Below are positions 9,091 through 17,668 of a stretch of 64,000 nucleotides of DNA, one piece after another; position 1 is the first letter of the stretch; each line of letters begins with the position of its first letter. This DNA comes from G963704535 sp963704535 (lineage in GTDB: Bacteria > Chloroflexota > Chloroflexia > Chloroflexales > Roseiflexaceae). The position numbers and the translations under genes are program-made. The stretch lies in contig OY969916.1 in the NCBI GenBank assembly GCA_963704535.1, positions 5,394,001-5,458,000 on the forward strand. The letters are read 5' to 3'. Below the pieces are notes generated by a model that was given only the letters and a program-made list of their open reading frames with translations, had not been told where the DNA came from and did no database searches.

Positions 9091-9178
9091 TAGCGCCGAG
9101 AACAAAGAACAAAGAACCGAGAACAAAGAACCGGAGGCCAATGCTGTAACAGTCTTCACGCATCACGCATCACGTTTC
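9091..9178. repeat. AACAAAG/AACCGAG heptamers and CATCACG runs
   Basis: Short heptanucleotide units between the bc operon and the zinc-ribbon gene; the last units touch the zinc-ribbon stop codon. Confidence 0.75.
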
Positions 9179-9638
9179 ACTCATCGCCGATCTCCAGGTA
9201 ATACATCGATGGGTAGCGGGCGTCCTGGGTCGCTGGGTAGGCGAAGACTTGGCCCAGGTACGAGACGGCGGTGTAGCGATCGCAGGAGTGGCAGGCGTAG
9301 ATATCGTAGTGGTGGCGCTGGCTGGCCGGGTTGCCGATGGTAGCGTTGATCTCCTCTGGCTCCAGGTGCTCGGCGCGGCCGCACCAGCCGCAGGCGACAT
9401 CGTAGACCAGCACGTAGACCGGACTGCGGAAGGCGCGCGGGTACTCCAGCGCCTTGTAGACGTAGTGCTGGTTGCCCCAATGAGCGGCGGCAGTCAGCTT
9501 CGCGCAGCGGCCGCAACGGTAGATCTGATGATCGAAATCAACCTGAGAATTGGCGACACGGACATCCATATCGGCCAGTTCAACCTGGTCGTCGGTGCCA
9601 CACCAGCGGCAAGTCAGCTCCTGCTCAGTCCTGGTCAT
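9177..9638 (-). CDS. Small double zinc-ribbon-like protein, function unknown
   Basis: 153 residues with four paired-cysteine knuckles: CRWC near the N-terminus, CGRC at about residue 42, CGWC at about 83 and CHSC at about 116. They form two probable zinc-binding units, each made from two knuckles. No catalytic motif is visible and I do not recognise the family. Start supported by GGAGCAAGATC before ATG. It is a single gene between the bc operon and nrdJ, divergent from nrdJ. Confidence 0.7.
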   Translation of the reverse strand: MTRTEQELTCRWCGTDDQVELADMDVRVANSQVDFDHQIYRCGRCAKLTAAAHWGNQHYVYKALEYPRAFRSPVYVLVYDVACGWCGRAEHLEPEEINATIGNPASQRHHYDIYACHSCDRYTAVSYLGQVFAYPATQDARYPSMYYLEIGDE

Positions 9639-9744
9639 GATCTTGCTCCATGGTCAAAGCCGGGCCGTATTATACCATCTCTGTCCGATTGGGTGCCACG
9701 CTATGTCAAGCTGTAAACCTTTAGCATCCGCGCTCGTGAGCCGC

Positions 9745-9773
9745 TTGACAGCCACGACCATCTATGCTAGACT
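9745..9773 (+). promoter_or_regulatory. Candidate promoter of nrdJ leader
   Basis: TTGACA at 9745-9750, 17-bp spacer, TAGACT at 9768-9773. It directs transcription towards nrdJ, about 330 nt upstream of its ATG. Confidence 0.5.
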
Positions 9774-9828
9774 AGCCGAACTAGATATAGAGGGATGGTA
9801 AGCCTGACCATACGAAATGTGGACTACT

Positions 9829-9845
9829 TGTGGATAAGTGGATAA
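9829..9845 (-). promoter_or_regulatory. Two overlapping DnaA boxes upstream of nrdJ
   Basis: TGTGGATAA (9829-9837) is an exact reverse complement of the DnaA box TTATCCACA; AGTGGATAA (9837-9845) differs at one base. They sit in the nrdJ leader, 270 bp before the start codon. Confidence 0.6.
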
Positions 9846-9935
9846 ACAATCAAAGATTGATCCGCCCACACCATTCCACAGAAGTTGACTTAACGCAGCT
9901 TTTCCTTTACATACCATCGTAATCTTCGTCAAAAA

Positions 9936-9982
9936 CACCGTGCCGACAGTGGACGTTGCCACTGCGGCCCGGTGCTTTTTTT
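9936..9982 (+). terminator. Leader terminator or attenuator before nrdJ
   Basis: Nested stem CACCG...CAGTGG/CCACTG...CGGTG followed by seven T residues. It lies between the candidate promoter and the nrdJ start, so it could end a short leader RNA of about 200 nt or act as an attenuator. Confidence 0.65.
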
Positions 9983-10111
9983 GTCCATCCGTGTTGGTTC
10001 TAATGGGAGGGTAGCAGAACAGATGTGGATGACCACCTTCAAGCAGGCCGCCCGGTTGCAGGCAGGCCGTGAGCGCACCGGCTCATTCCTAAGCAGACAG
10101 GGGGAACACGT

Positions 10112-13100
10112 ATGACCGCAAAGGAGACCGAAAGGGTACACGGGGCCGCAGTTCTGACGGACATCGCCCTGACCGTCTTGAAGAAGCGCTACCTGATCAA
10201 GGACGAGCAGGGGCGCATCGCCGAGACGCCGGAGACGATGTTCCGGCGCATCGCCGACACGATCGCTGGGATCGATGCCCGCTACGGCGCGACGCCCGAG
10301 CAGGTGCGCGCCCGGTCGGACCAGTTCTACCGGCTCATGACCGAGGGCTGGTTCGAGCCGAACAGCCCGACGCTGATGAACGCCGGGCGACCGCTGGGGC
10401 AGTTGAGTGCATGTTTTGTTTTGCCAATCGAAGATGACCTGAGCAGCATCTACGAGACGCTGAAGCACCAGGCGCTGATTCACCAGTCAGGTGGCGGCAC
10501 CGGTTTCAGCTTCTCGCGGCTGCGCCCACGCAACGACGTCGTGAGGTCGACGATGGGCGTGGCGTCGGGACCGGTCAGTTTCATGGACGTGTATAACCAT
10601 TCCACCGAGGCGATCAAGCAAGGTGGCACCCGTTAAGGAAGCGCCAATGGCGGGTGTAAAATCGGGTGAATTGCTGGAACCTCCTATCTGGAGTAACGAT
10701 CCAGACAGAAAGACTTAGTCTTTCTGAGAGCCAGCCTACTACAGCATAACCCGTAAGGGTAGGTGCGATAGTTTGAAAAATGGCAGGATAGATGGAAAAC
10801 CAGCAGCCAAGCTGCTCCTAAGGAGTAGAAGGTTCAGAGACTAGTTTAGTGAGGCCAATTCGGAGTTGGATGCTATGCGTCCCATCCAAAGCGAACATGA
10901 GCTATATAGCTTCGTAACAGGTATGTTACTGGGTGACGCCTCGCTCTCAGCGAGGGTAGCTAGCCGAAAGGCTAGTATCCAATGTACTCACAGCAGTCGT
11001 CAAGCCGCGTACTTGGACTGGAAAGTGGACATGCTGTTCGAATATGTAAAGCCGGTAACTCACAAAGATATCAACAATCATGGGTATCCGGCAAGATATG
11101 CGTACTTCGGAGCACACGGTCTGTTTTTCAATCTATGGCAGGAAATGTACGCGGACAACCGGAAGTGTGTCACATGGAACGTGCTCAATAAACTTACTCC
11201 ACTAGGGCTCGCTGTTTGGTATATGGATGACGGCTCTCTTGTACTTCGTGGTAAAAATCGAGGAACGATTAAATCTCGAGAAGTACATTTCAGCACTCAT
11301 GCATACACCGAGAGCGAAAATCGGCTTATCATTGAGTACTTCCATAATATCTGGGGAGTCGATTTCCGTTTAACAAGTGAAAAGGGGCACCCACGTATTT
11401 GGTGCAACACCCAGAACACACGAAGACTGCTTAACATAATAGGAGATATCGTTACCCAAGTTCCTGGCATGCAATACAAAGCTGATCTAAAGTATGTTCG
11501 TGGGCCATACATGAACAGAGCGCCCGACGGGACTGATTAGTCCTGAAGATATAGTCCGAACTCACATGAAAGTGTGAGAGCCAGGCAGAAATGACCTGGC
11601 CCCGCGCAAGCGGAGTAACAATGAGCGTGGCGCAAACATGGGCATCCTCCGGGTCGATCACCCGGATATTCTCGAGTTCATCACCGTCAAGCAGGATCTG
11701 AGTAAGGTCACAAATTTCAATATCAGTGTCGCGATCACCGACGCGTTCATGGAGGCGGTTCGAGACGATACGACCTACGACCTGATCAGCCCGCGCTCCG
11801 GGCAGGTGTTTACCACCGGCCGGGATGGCCTCAAGCATCCGGTGACGGGTGAGATGCTGGTCGAGCCGGGACAGCCGTGCCGGTTGAGCGCGCGGGCGGT
11901 CTTCGATCTGATTGTCCAGTGTGCCCACACCACCGGTGAGCCGGGCCTGTTCTTTATCGACCGGGCGAACTACTATAACCCAGTGCCGGCGTTGGGGAGC
12001 TATGAGGCGACTAATCCATGCGGTGAACAGCCTCTATTAGCCCACGATGTCTGCAACCTGGGCTCGATTAACCTGGGCAAGTTCGTCACCGAAAGTGGTG
12101 AATTTGACTGGGAGCACCTGCGAGAGGTCGTGCATCAGAGCACAGGCTTCCTCGACAACGTCATCGACGCGAACAACTACCCGCTGCCGCAGATCAGCGA
12201 GCTCTCGCACCGCATCCGGCGGATCGGCTTAGGGGTCATGGGATGGGCGGATCTGCTGATTCACCTTGGCTTACCCTACAGCTCAGAGCAGGCGATCGAG
12301 CTGGCCCGCAAGATTATGGCCTTTGTCGACGAGGAGAGCAAGCAGGCTTCCGAGGCGCTTGCGCTCGCCCGCGGTACGTTCCCTGAGTGGGAGCGCAGCA
12401 TCTGGGGGCCAGATGTGAGCTGCGCCCGTGACGCCGATGGGGTGCGGGTGCGCCCGGAGCGGAAGCTGCGTAACTGTAACGTGACCACCGTCGCGCCCAC
12501 CGGGACGATCTCGATGATCGCCGGCTGCTCGTCGGGGATTGAGCCGATCTTCGCCGTCGCCTTCTGGCGCTACCAGGCCGACACGCGCATGCTGGATGTC
12601 AACCCGGACTTTGTCGCGCGGGCGATCAAAGAGGGATGGCACTCCGAGGACTTAATGGCGCGGATCGCCGACACTGGCCATATTCACCACCCCGAAGTAC
12701 CCGAGGCGGTGCAACGGGTGTTTGTGACGGCTCACGATATTTCGCCGAGCTGGCACGTCCGGATGCAGGCTGCGTTCCAGGATTACACGGATTCGGCGAT
12801 ATCTAAGACGATCAATTTTTCGCATGAGGCTACGCCCGACGAGGTGCGCGAGGCGTATGAGCTGGCCTATAGCCTGGGCTGCAAAGGTATCACGGTCTAC
12901 CGCGACGGCTCGCGCAGTAACCAGGTGCTCTCGACCGGCTCGACCGGCAAGGCGGCCGAGCAGAAGGCCGCGGCGCCGGCTGCCGAGGAGCAGTGCGCAC
13001 AGACGGTGCAGCCGCGCAAGGTGCCCTCGGACGGCCTTCCCAGCCATTCCTACCCGGTGCTGACGCCGTTGGGCAAGATGCGCCTGTTCGTCACTGAGCT

Positions 13101-13548
13101 GGATGGCCAGCCGTTTGAGATCTTCGCGATCATTGGCCGTGCGGGCAGCGATGTGATGGCGTTCACCGAAGCGATCGGCCGGCTCCTGTCGCTGGCGCTG
13201 CGATGCGGCATTCCTGTGCGGCTGCTGGCGGAGCAACTGCGTGGCATCGGCGGCTCACGTTCGACCGGCTTCGGCCCAGGTCGCGTGCGCTCGGTGCCCG
13301 ATGCGATCGGCAAGCTGTTGCAGGAACATTATGTCTATGAGCAGCACGAAACCAACGGGCATCACAACGGCACCAGTAGCCCGAATGGGCATGCGAGTCC
13401 TGAGCCGCAGCTTCGCTCACCCGCCGATCTCACCCTACATACGGAGATCATGACGGTCGGCGAGATGTGCCCGGAATGCCAGAACGCGACCCTTATGAAC
13501 GAGGAGGGCTGCCGCAAGTGCCATACATGCGGCTATAGTGAGTGCTAA
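10112..13548 (+). CDS. nrdJ: Adenosylcobalamin-dependent class II ribonucleotide reductase (interrupted by a group I intron)
   Basis: Exon 1 is 10112-10633 and exon 2 is 11626-13548; joined they encode 814 residues. Splicing rebuilds the conserved block KQGGTR|RGANMGILRVDHPDI across the junction. Exon 1 carries LSACFVLPIEDD; exon 2 carries NPCGEQPLL, CNLGSINLG, radical-chemistry barrel segments, a TSCPD domain near residues 620-730 and a C-terminal zinc-ribbon (CPEC...CRKC...CGYSEC) that likely provides the redox-active cysteines. The enzyme makes deoxynucleotides in the cytoplasm and needs no oxygen. Starts after GGGG at 10100-10103. It stands alone as a transcription unit with its own leader. 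Confidence 0.93.
10634..11625 (+). ncRNA. Group I self-splicing intron in nrdJ
   Basis: The 992-nt insert interrupts nrdJ. The internal guide GCGGGTG (10650-10656) pairs with exon end CACCCGT, leaving the expected U.G pair at the 5' splice site. Core elements follow: P element AATTGCTGGAAC (10669-10680), R element GTTCAGAGACTA (10832-10843) and S element AAGATATAGTCC (11546-11557). Several hairpins (CTCACATGAAAGTGTGAG, GCCAGG...CCTGGC) precede the terminal G at 11625. The endonuclease gene lies between R and S, the usual P8-side loop. Composition is more AT-rich than the exons, as expected for a transferred element. Confidence 0.92.
10866..11540 (+). CDS. LAGLIDADG homing endonuclease of the nrdJ intron
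   Basis: 224 residues (a start nine bases downstream is possible). Two LAGLIDADG motifs are visible: VTGMLLGDASLS at about residues 17-28 and LGLAVWYMDDGSL at about 113-125, so it is a single-chain two-motif enzyme with one likely catalytic Asp in each. Such enzymes cut intronless alleles to copy the intron, and some assist splicing as maturases. The gene is intact and fills the loop between intron core elements R and S. Codon use is more AT-rich than nrdJ. Confidence 0.9.
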   Translation: MDAMRPIQSEHELYSFVTGMLLGDASLSARVASRKASIQCTHSSRQAAYLDWKVDMLFEYVKPVTHKDINNHGYPARYAYFGAHGLFFNLWQEMYADNRKCVTWNVLNKLTPLGLAVWYMDDGSLVLRGKNRGTIKSREVHFSTHAYTESENRLIIEYFHNIWGVDFRLTSEKGHPRIWCNTQNTRRLLNIIGDIVTQVPGMQYKADLKYVRGPYMNRAPDGTD

Positions 13549-13616
13549 TCACCCACACTTCTGAATTCGGGACTTACATGGTGGCCCCTGGAACGCCGCT
13601 CTTGCCTGCAGCAGCA

Positions 13617-13740
13617 AGGTACTTCACCTATACTTTCATCAACGATTTTCGCCGGGTCCGGCGAAAATCGTTGATGAAAAGGAAGAAAAATACCGCTCTG
13701 CCGAAGGCTAAAACCACATTTGATAGATGACTGCGTAAGT
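13617..13740. repeat. Long-hairpin element, family E
   Basis: GGTACTTCACC, then ATCAACGATTTTCGCCGG paired with CCGGCGAAAATCGTTGAT, followed by GCTCTGCCGAAGGCTAAAAC and TAGATGACTGCGTAAG. The same block occurs at 44334-44453, and the hairpin part in diverged form at 52310-52393. Confidence 0.8.
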
Positions 13741-13754
13741 CCTGTGATCTGGCG

Positions 13755-13799
13755 TACAGGAAGGCCGCGCCGAGTTCGACTCGGCGCGGCCTTCCTGTA
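13755..13799. terminator. Strong hairpin between nrdJ and the MBL gene
   Basis: TACAGGAAGGCCGCGCCGAG and its exact inverse around a TTCGA loop, about 20 bp of stem. Likely an intrinsic or bidirectional terminator. Confidence 0.75.
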
Positions 13800-13856
13800 T
13801 AGCGCGTGGTACAATAACGCGTGGGTGTGTTACCTTAGCTCGATGGGGGACCAACG

Positions 13857-15287
13857 ATGATCTTCCGGCAGATTCTCCGCAGCGAGAGCGGCTGCGCCTC
13901 TTACCTGATCGGCTGCACGCGCAGCAGCCTGGCGCTGGTGGTCGACCCGCTGGCCGACCTGGGCGCGCGCACCTACGCACTCGAAGCGGCCGATCGCGGG
14001 CTGCGGATCGCCTACGTGATCGACACCCACATCCATGCCGACCACGCCTCGGCGGCGCAGGAGCTGGCGCGAACAACCGGCGCCACCCTGGCGCTGCCGG
14101 CGGGCGCACAGACCGAGTACCCGTTCCACCCGCTGCGCGATGGGGAAGTCGTCGAGGTCGGCGCGGTCCACCTCCAGGTGCTGCATACGCCCGGCCACAC
14201 CCCGGAGAGCATCTGCCTGCTCGGCACCGACACAGCCCGCTCGGACCAGCCGTGGTTCTTGATCAGCGGCGACACGCTGTTCCCCGGCGATGTCGGGCGG
14301 CCCGACCTGCTGCTGGACGCGGCCGACGGCGCGGCGCGCACGGCCGAGCAGGCGCACCAGCTCTACGAGAGCCTGTTCGACCGGCTGCTGAAGCTGGACG
14401 ATATCATCGAAGTGTATCCAGGGCATTTCGGCGGGTCGGCCTGCGGCGGCGTGAATATGAGCGGCAAGCCGACCTCGACGATCGGCTTCGAGCGGCGCTG
14501 GAACCTGGCGCTCCAGCAGCGTGACCGCGAGGCGTTTGTGCGCTTCGTGCAGGAGACACTGCGCCCCCAGCCGGAGAACTACCACCAGATCAAGCGCGCG
14601 AACCTGCGAGCATGGCGGCCGGCCGAACAGCTCCACCGGACCGGTGCGGCCCAGCAGGTTTGGCCGCACCTGGCGCCGCGCGATATCACCGCCATGCTCG
14701 ATGAGGGGGTGGTGCTGCTCGACCTGCGCCCGGCGGTCGACTTCGCGGCGGCGCACGCCCCCGGCGCGATCAGCGTGCCGTTCAACCGGGCCGATCTGGC
14801 GGCGAATGTCGCGAAACTGCTGCCTCCCGGCGCGACTTTGACGCTAGTGGCCGATAATGACCTGGTGGCCGACGAGGCCGGTGTGCTGCTACGCGACGCC
14901 GGCTGGGATGTGCGCGGGACCATGGCCGGCGGCATGGCAGCGTGGTGGACGGCCGGGCTGGGCGTGACCACGCTCGACCTGTGGCCGATCGACCGGCTGT
15001 GCGAGCGCGCCCAGGACGCCAGGCTAACGATCATCGACGTGCGCGAGCCGCACGAGTGGGACGAGGGCGTAATCGCCGGCGCAATGCTCATCCCGCAGGC
15101 GGAGCTGTGGGCGCGCCACAGCGAGCTGCCGCGCGACCACCAGCTTGTGACGATCTGCGCCGGTGGCGTGCGCAGCGCCCGCGCGGCCAGCCTACTCGCG
15201 CACCTGGGCTTCCCCCACGTCGCGACGGTGGACCGCGCCGGGATGGGCGAGTGGGTGAAGCAAGGATACCCGACCACGACAAGATGA
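13857..15287 (+). CDS. MBL-fold hydrolase with two rhodanese domains (persulfide dioxygenase-like)
   Basis: 476 residues. The N-terminal metallo-beta-lactamase fold has HIHADH (58-63), a TPGHTPES block and SGDTLFPGDVGRPDL, as in ETHE1-type persulfide dioxygenases with one iron. Two rhodanese domains follow. The first (about 280-365) lacks an active-site Cys; the second (about 380-470) has the loop CAGGVRS with Cys near residue 434 and is probably active. The combination suggests oxidation or transfer of sulfane sulfur in the cytoplasm. Start has GGGGA upstream. It is preceded by a terminator and is probably monocistronic. Confidence 0.88.
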   Translation: MIFRQILRSESGCASYLIGCTRSSLALVVDPLADLGARTYALEAADRGLRIAYVIDTHIHADHASAAQELARTTGATLALPAGAQTEYPFHPLRDGEVVEVGAVHLQVLHTPGHTPESICLLGTDTARSDQPWFLISGDTLFPGDVGRPDLLLDAADGAARTAEQAHQLYESLFDRLLKLDDIIEVYPGHFGGSACGGVNMSGKPTSTIGFERRWNLALQQRDREAFVRFVQETLRPQPENYHQIKRANLRAWRPAEQLHRTGAAQQVWPHLAPRDITAMLDEGVVLLDLRPAVDFAAAHAPGAISVPFNRADLAANVAKLLPPGATLTLVADNDLVADEAGVLLRDAGWDVRGTMAGGMAAWWTAGLGVTTLDLWPIDRLCERAQDARLTIIDVREPHEWDEGVIAGAMLIPQAELWARHSELPRDHQLVTICAGGVRSARAASLLAHLGFPHVATVDRAGMGEWVKQGYPTTTR

Positions 15288-15297
15288 CGAAGAGCCT

Positions 15298-15428
15298 AGA
15301 ACCTGTAGGGCAGGCCCTCCGTGGCCGCCCGGACTCCGTGGCCGCCCGGACTGTGGCCGCCCGAACGCCACGCAACACGCAACACGTTTCACGTTTCACG
15401 CTTCACGCTTCACGCTTCACGCGCCTGA
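15298..15428. repeat. Dispersed GC repeat plus ACACGCA and TTTCACG heptamers
   Basis: AACCTGTAGGGCAGGCCCTC and short CCGTGGCCGCCC units, then CAACACG, TTTCACG and CTTCACG heptamers up to the next gene's ribosome-binding site. Confidence 0.85.
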
Positions 15429-15438
15429 AAGGGGCCCA

Positions 15439-15993
15439 ATGCACATCTGCGTCTACTGCTCATCGAGCAACAATGTCTCGGAGAGCTACTTCGCGACCGC
15501 CCGCGCCCTGGGCGAGGGGATGGCCCGGCGCGGCTGGCCGCTGGTCTACGGCGGCGCCAGCGTCGGCCTGATGGGCGCGCTGGCCGAGGCAGTTCACGGC
15601 GCCGGTGGAACCGTCATCGGCATCATCCCCCAAGCGCTGCTCGATCGGGAGATCGCCTACTTGCAAGCCGACGACCTGATCGTCACGACGACCCTGCGCG
15701 AGCGCAAGCGCCTGATGGACGAGCACGGCGATGCGTTTGTGGCTCTGCCGGGCGGCTTCGGTACGCTGGAGGAGCTGCTTGAGATCATGACGCTGCGGCA
15801 GCTCGCCTATCACAATAAACCGATTATCATCGTCAACGTCGACGGCTACTTCAACTCGCTGCTGGACCAGTTCGAGCGTATTTTCGCCGAGGGCTTCACG
15901 CACGGCCGCTACCGCGACCTGTATGCCGTCGTGGAAAGCAGCGCAGCCGCGCTCGACCTCCTGTCCAGACCGATGCAGATTGATACGCCATGA
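15439..15993 (+). CDS. LOG-family Rossmann protein (cytokinin riboside monophosphate phosphoribohydrolase type)
   Basis: 184 residues, the usual length. Conserved motifs are YGGASVGLMG (37-46) and PGGFGTLEE (104-112), the nucleotide-binding and catalytic signature of the LOG family, which cleaves N-glycosidic bonds of nucleoside monophosphates. RERK before it (88-91) carries the conserved Arg. The physiological substrate in bacteria is often unknown. Its stop codon overlaps the start of the DUF58 gene (ATGA), showing translational coupling. Confidence 0.9.
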   Translation: MHICVYCSSSNNVSESYFATARALGEGMARRGWPLVYGGASVGLMGALAEAVHGAGGTVIGIIPQALLDREIAYLQADDLIVTTTLRERKRLMDEHGDAFVALPGGFGTLEELLEIMTLRQLAYHNKPIIIVNVDGYFNSLLDQFERIFAEGFTHGRYRDLYAVVESSAAALDLLSRPMQIDTP

Positions 15994-17388
15994 ACCGTCT
16001 GCTCGCACGATGGTCACAGCTCCAGCAACGCCTGACGCTCGGCGGGCGCCTCCAGGCTATCCAGCCCTGGGTGCTGCTGCTGGGGCCGCTGGCGCTGCTC
16101 CTGGCCTCGATCGCTCCCTACCGCTGGCTCTTCTTTGTCGCCTACGTGTACATTCTGCTGGTGGTGTTTGCCTACCTGTGGGTTCGCGCGGTCGGGCCGC
16201 AGGTGCGGCTACAGCGCCGGCTGCGTAGCGAGTGGGCCCAGGTCGGCGACGAGCTTGAGGAGCAGTGGGAGCTTGTGAACAGCAGCTCGTTGCCGCTGCT
16301 GTGGCTGGAGATCGAGGATGCGTCGACGCTGCCGGGCTACACCGGGCGCCGGGTGGCCTCCGCCGGGGCCCGCGACCGCCAAACCTGGCTGACCAACGCC
16401 ACCTGCACCCGCCGCGGAGTTCTACGCCCTTGGCCCAGTTACGACCCGGCTGGGCGACCCGTTCGGGCTGTTCCGCTACACGGCGCGCGAGGGCGGCACG
16501 CGCCAGATCGTGATCTACCCGCCGCTGGTGCGCCTCCCGCCGCTCCACATCCCCGAAGGGCAGCGTGGCGGCCTATCCCGCGCCAACCTGCTCCAGCAGC
16601 ACGCGACACCCAGCGTCGGAGGGCTGCGCGAGTACGCGCCCGGCGACCCGCCCAGCCACATCCACTGGCCCACCGTCGCCAGGACGCAGCGGCTGATCGT
16701 CAAAGAGTTCGACCAGGAGCGCGCCGGCGCGCTGTGGATCGCGCTCGACCTGTTCGCCGGTGCCTACCCCACGACCACCGACCACCGACCACCGACCACC
16801 GACCACCGACAAGCTATGGATGTGTGGAGCAACTACCGGCAAAGCTCCGAGGTTGCCCCTATTTCTGAAGAAAGCGCGGTCGACTCGCCTCTGGAGCTGG
16901 CGATCGTGCTAGTAGGCTCGCTGGCGGCTAGAGCGCTGGGGGAGGGCCGCGCGGTTGGGCTGCTAGCCGACGACGGTCGCCAGCGGATCATCACGCTCGG
17001 GCGCGGGCCGCGCCAGCTCTGGCGGATCTTGAGCGAGCTGGTGGACGCGCAGGCGACCGGCGCGCTGCCGCTGGGCGATCTGCTGCGCCAGGGATATGCG
17101 GCCCGCGCCACCGAGGTATCCGGCGCCGCGCTGGCCGTCGTGACCCCATCGCTGGATGGCGGCTGGCTGCCGGGGCTATCGGCATGGCAGCGCGGCCGGC
17201 CCGGAGGCGCACTGGCGCTGCTGGTAGCCGAGCAGGCCGCGCCAGCCCGACCGCTTGAGGCCCGGCTGGCCGCACTCGGCGTCGCCGCGCGCACCTTCGA
17301 TCTCGGCACGCCGCTCCCGCTGCTCAACCCCACCAAGCCGCGCACGACGCTGCGAGTCTCCCCGCTGGGCAAGGTCGTGCGGGGGTGA
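15990..17388 (+). CDS. DUF58 membrane-anchored protein, frameshifted
   Basis: The first frame has two membrane helices (about residues 28-70) and the start of a beta-rich region ending TCTRRGV. At about 16415-16425 the homologous reading moves one frame (EFYALGPVTTRLGDPFGLF...), then runs through GLREYAPGDPPSHIHWPTVAR, the DUF58 signature (REYxxGDxxxxIxWxxxAR), to the C-terminus at 17388. DUF58 proteins usually partner MoxR ATPases and contain a vWA-like fold. A block of heptanucleotide repeats (16765-16812) adds about 40 residues after LDLFAGAY. No moxR gene is adjacent. The frameshift may be an assembly error. Confidence 0.8.
16765..16812. repeat. ACCACCG heptamer block inside the DUF58 gene
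   Basis: About six ACCACCG units, translated as TTDHRPPTTDHR. The reading frame downstream (SPLELAIVLVGSLAARALG) is preserved. Confidence 0.85.
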
Positions 17389-17668
17389 AGGGGTGAGAAG
17401 GTGAAGGGGTGAAGGGGTGCATCTGAGGATGGAGGATAGAGGGCCAGAGCACGTAGGGCGTATTGCATACGCCCCCACCGAACCCCGAAGCACCGAGCAC
17501 CTGTAGGGCAGGCCCTCCGTGGCCGCCCGTCCTCCGTGGCCGCCCGTCCTCCGTGGCCGCCCGCCCTCCGTGGCCGCCCGCCCTCCGTGGCCGCCCGCCC
17601 TCCGTGCCCGCCCGCCCTCCACGCAACACGCAACACGGCTTCACGGCTCACGTTTCACGGATCACGTT
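17388..17668. repeat. Mixed tandem-repeat island between DUF58 and XPB genes
   Basis: GGGTGAAG octamers, then the dispersed GTAGGGCAGGCCCTCCGTGG element expanding into six or more 17-bp units (GGCCGCCCGTCCTCCGT type), then CAACACG and TTTCACG heptamers. No gene. Confidence 0.9.

Noticed and set aside
9774..9982. Cobalamin riboswitch upstream of the B12-dependent nrdJ
   Set aside because: No B12-box-like sequence or typical size; also such riboswitches usually control B12-independent enzymes.
10634..11625. Intein rather than intron in nrdJ
   Set aside because: The insert has stop codons at its start and group I core elements; the endonuclease has its own start and is not fused in frame.
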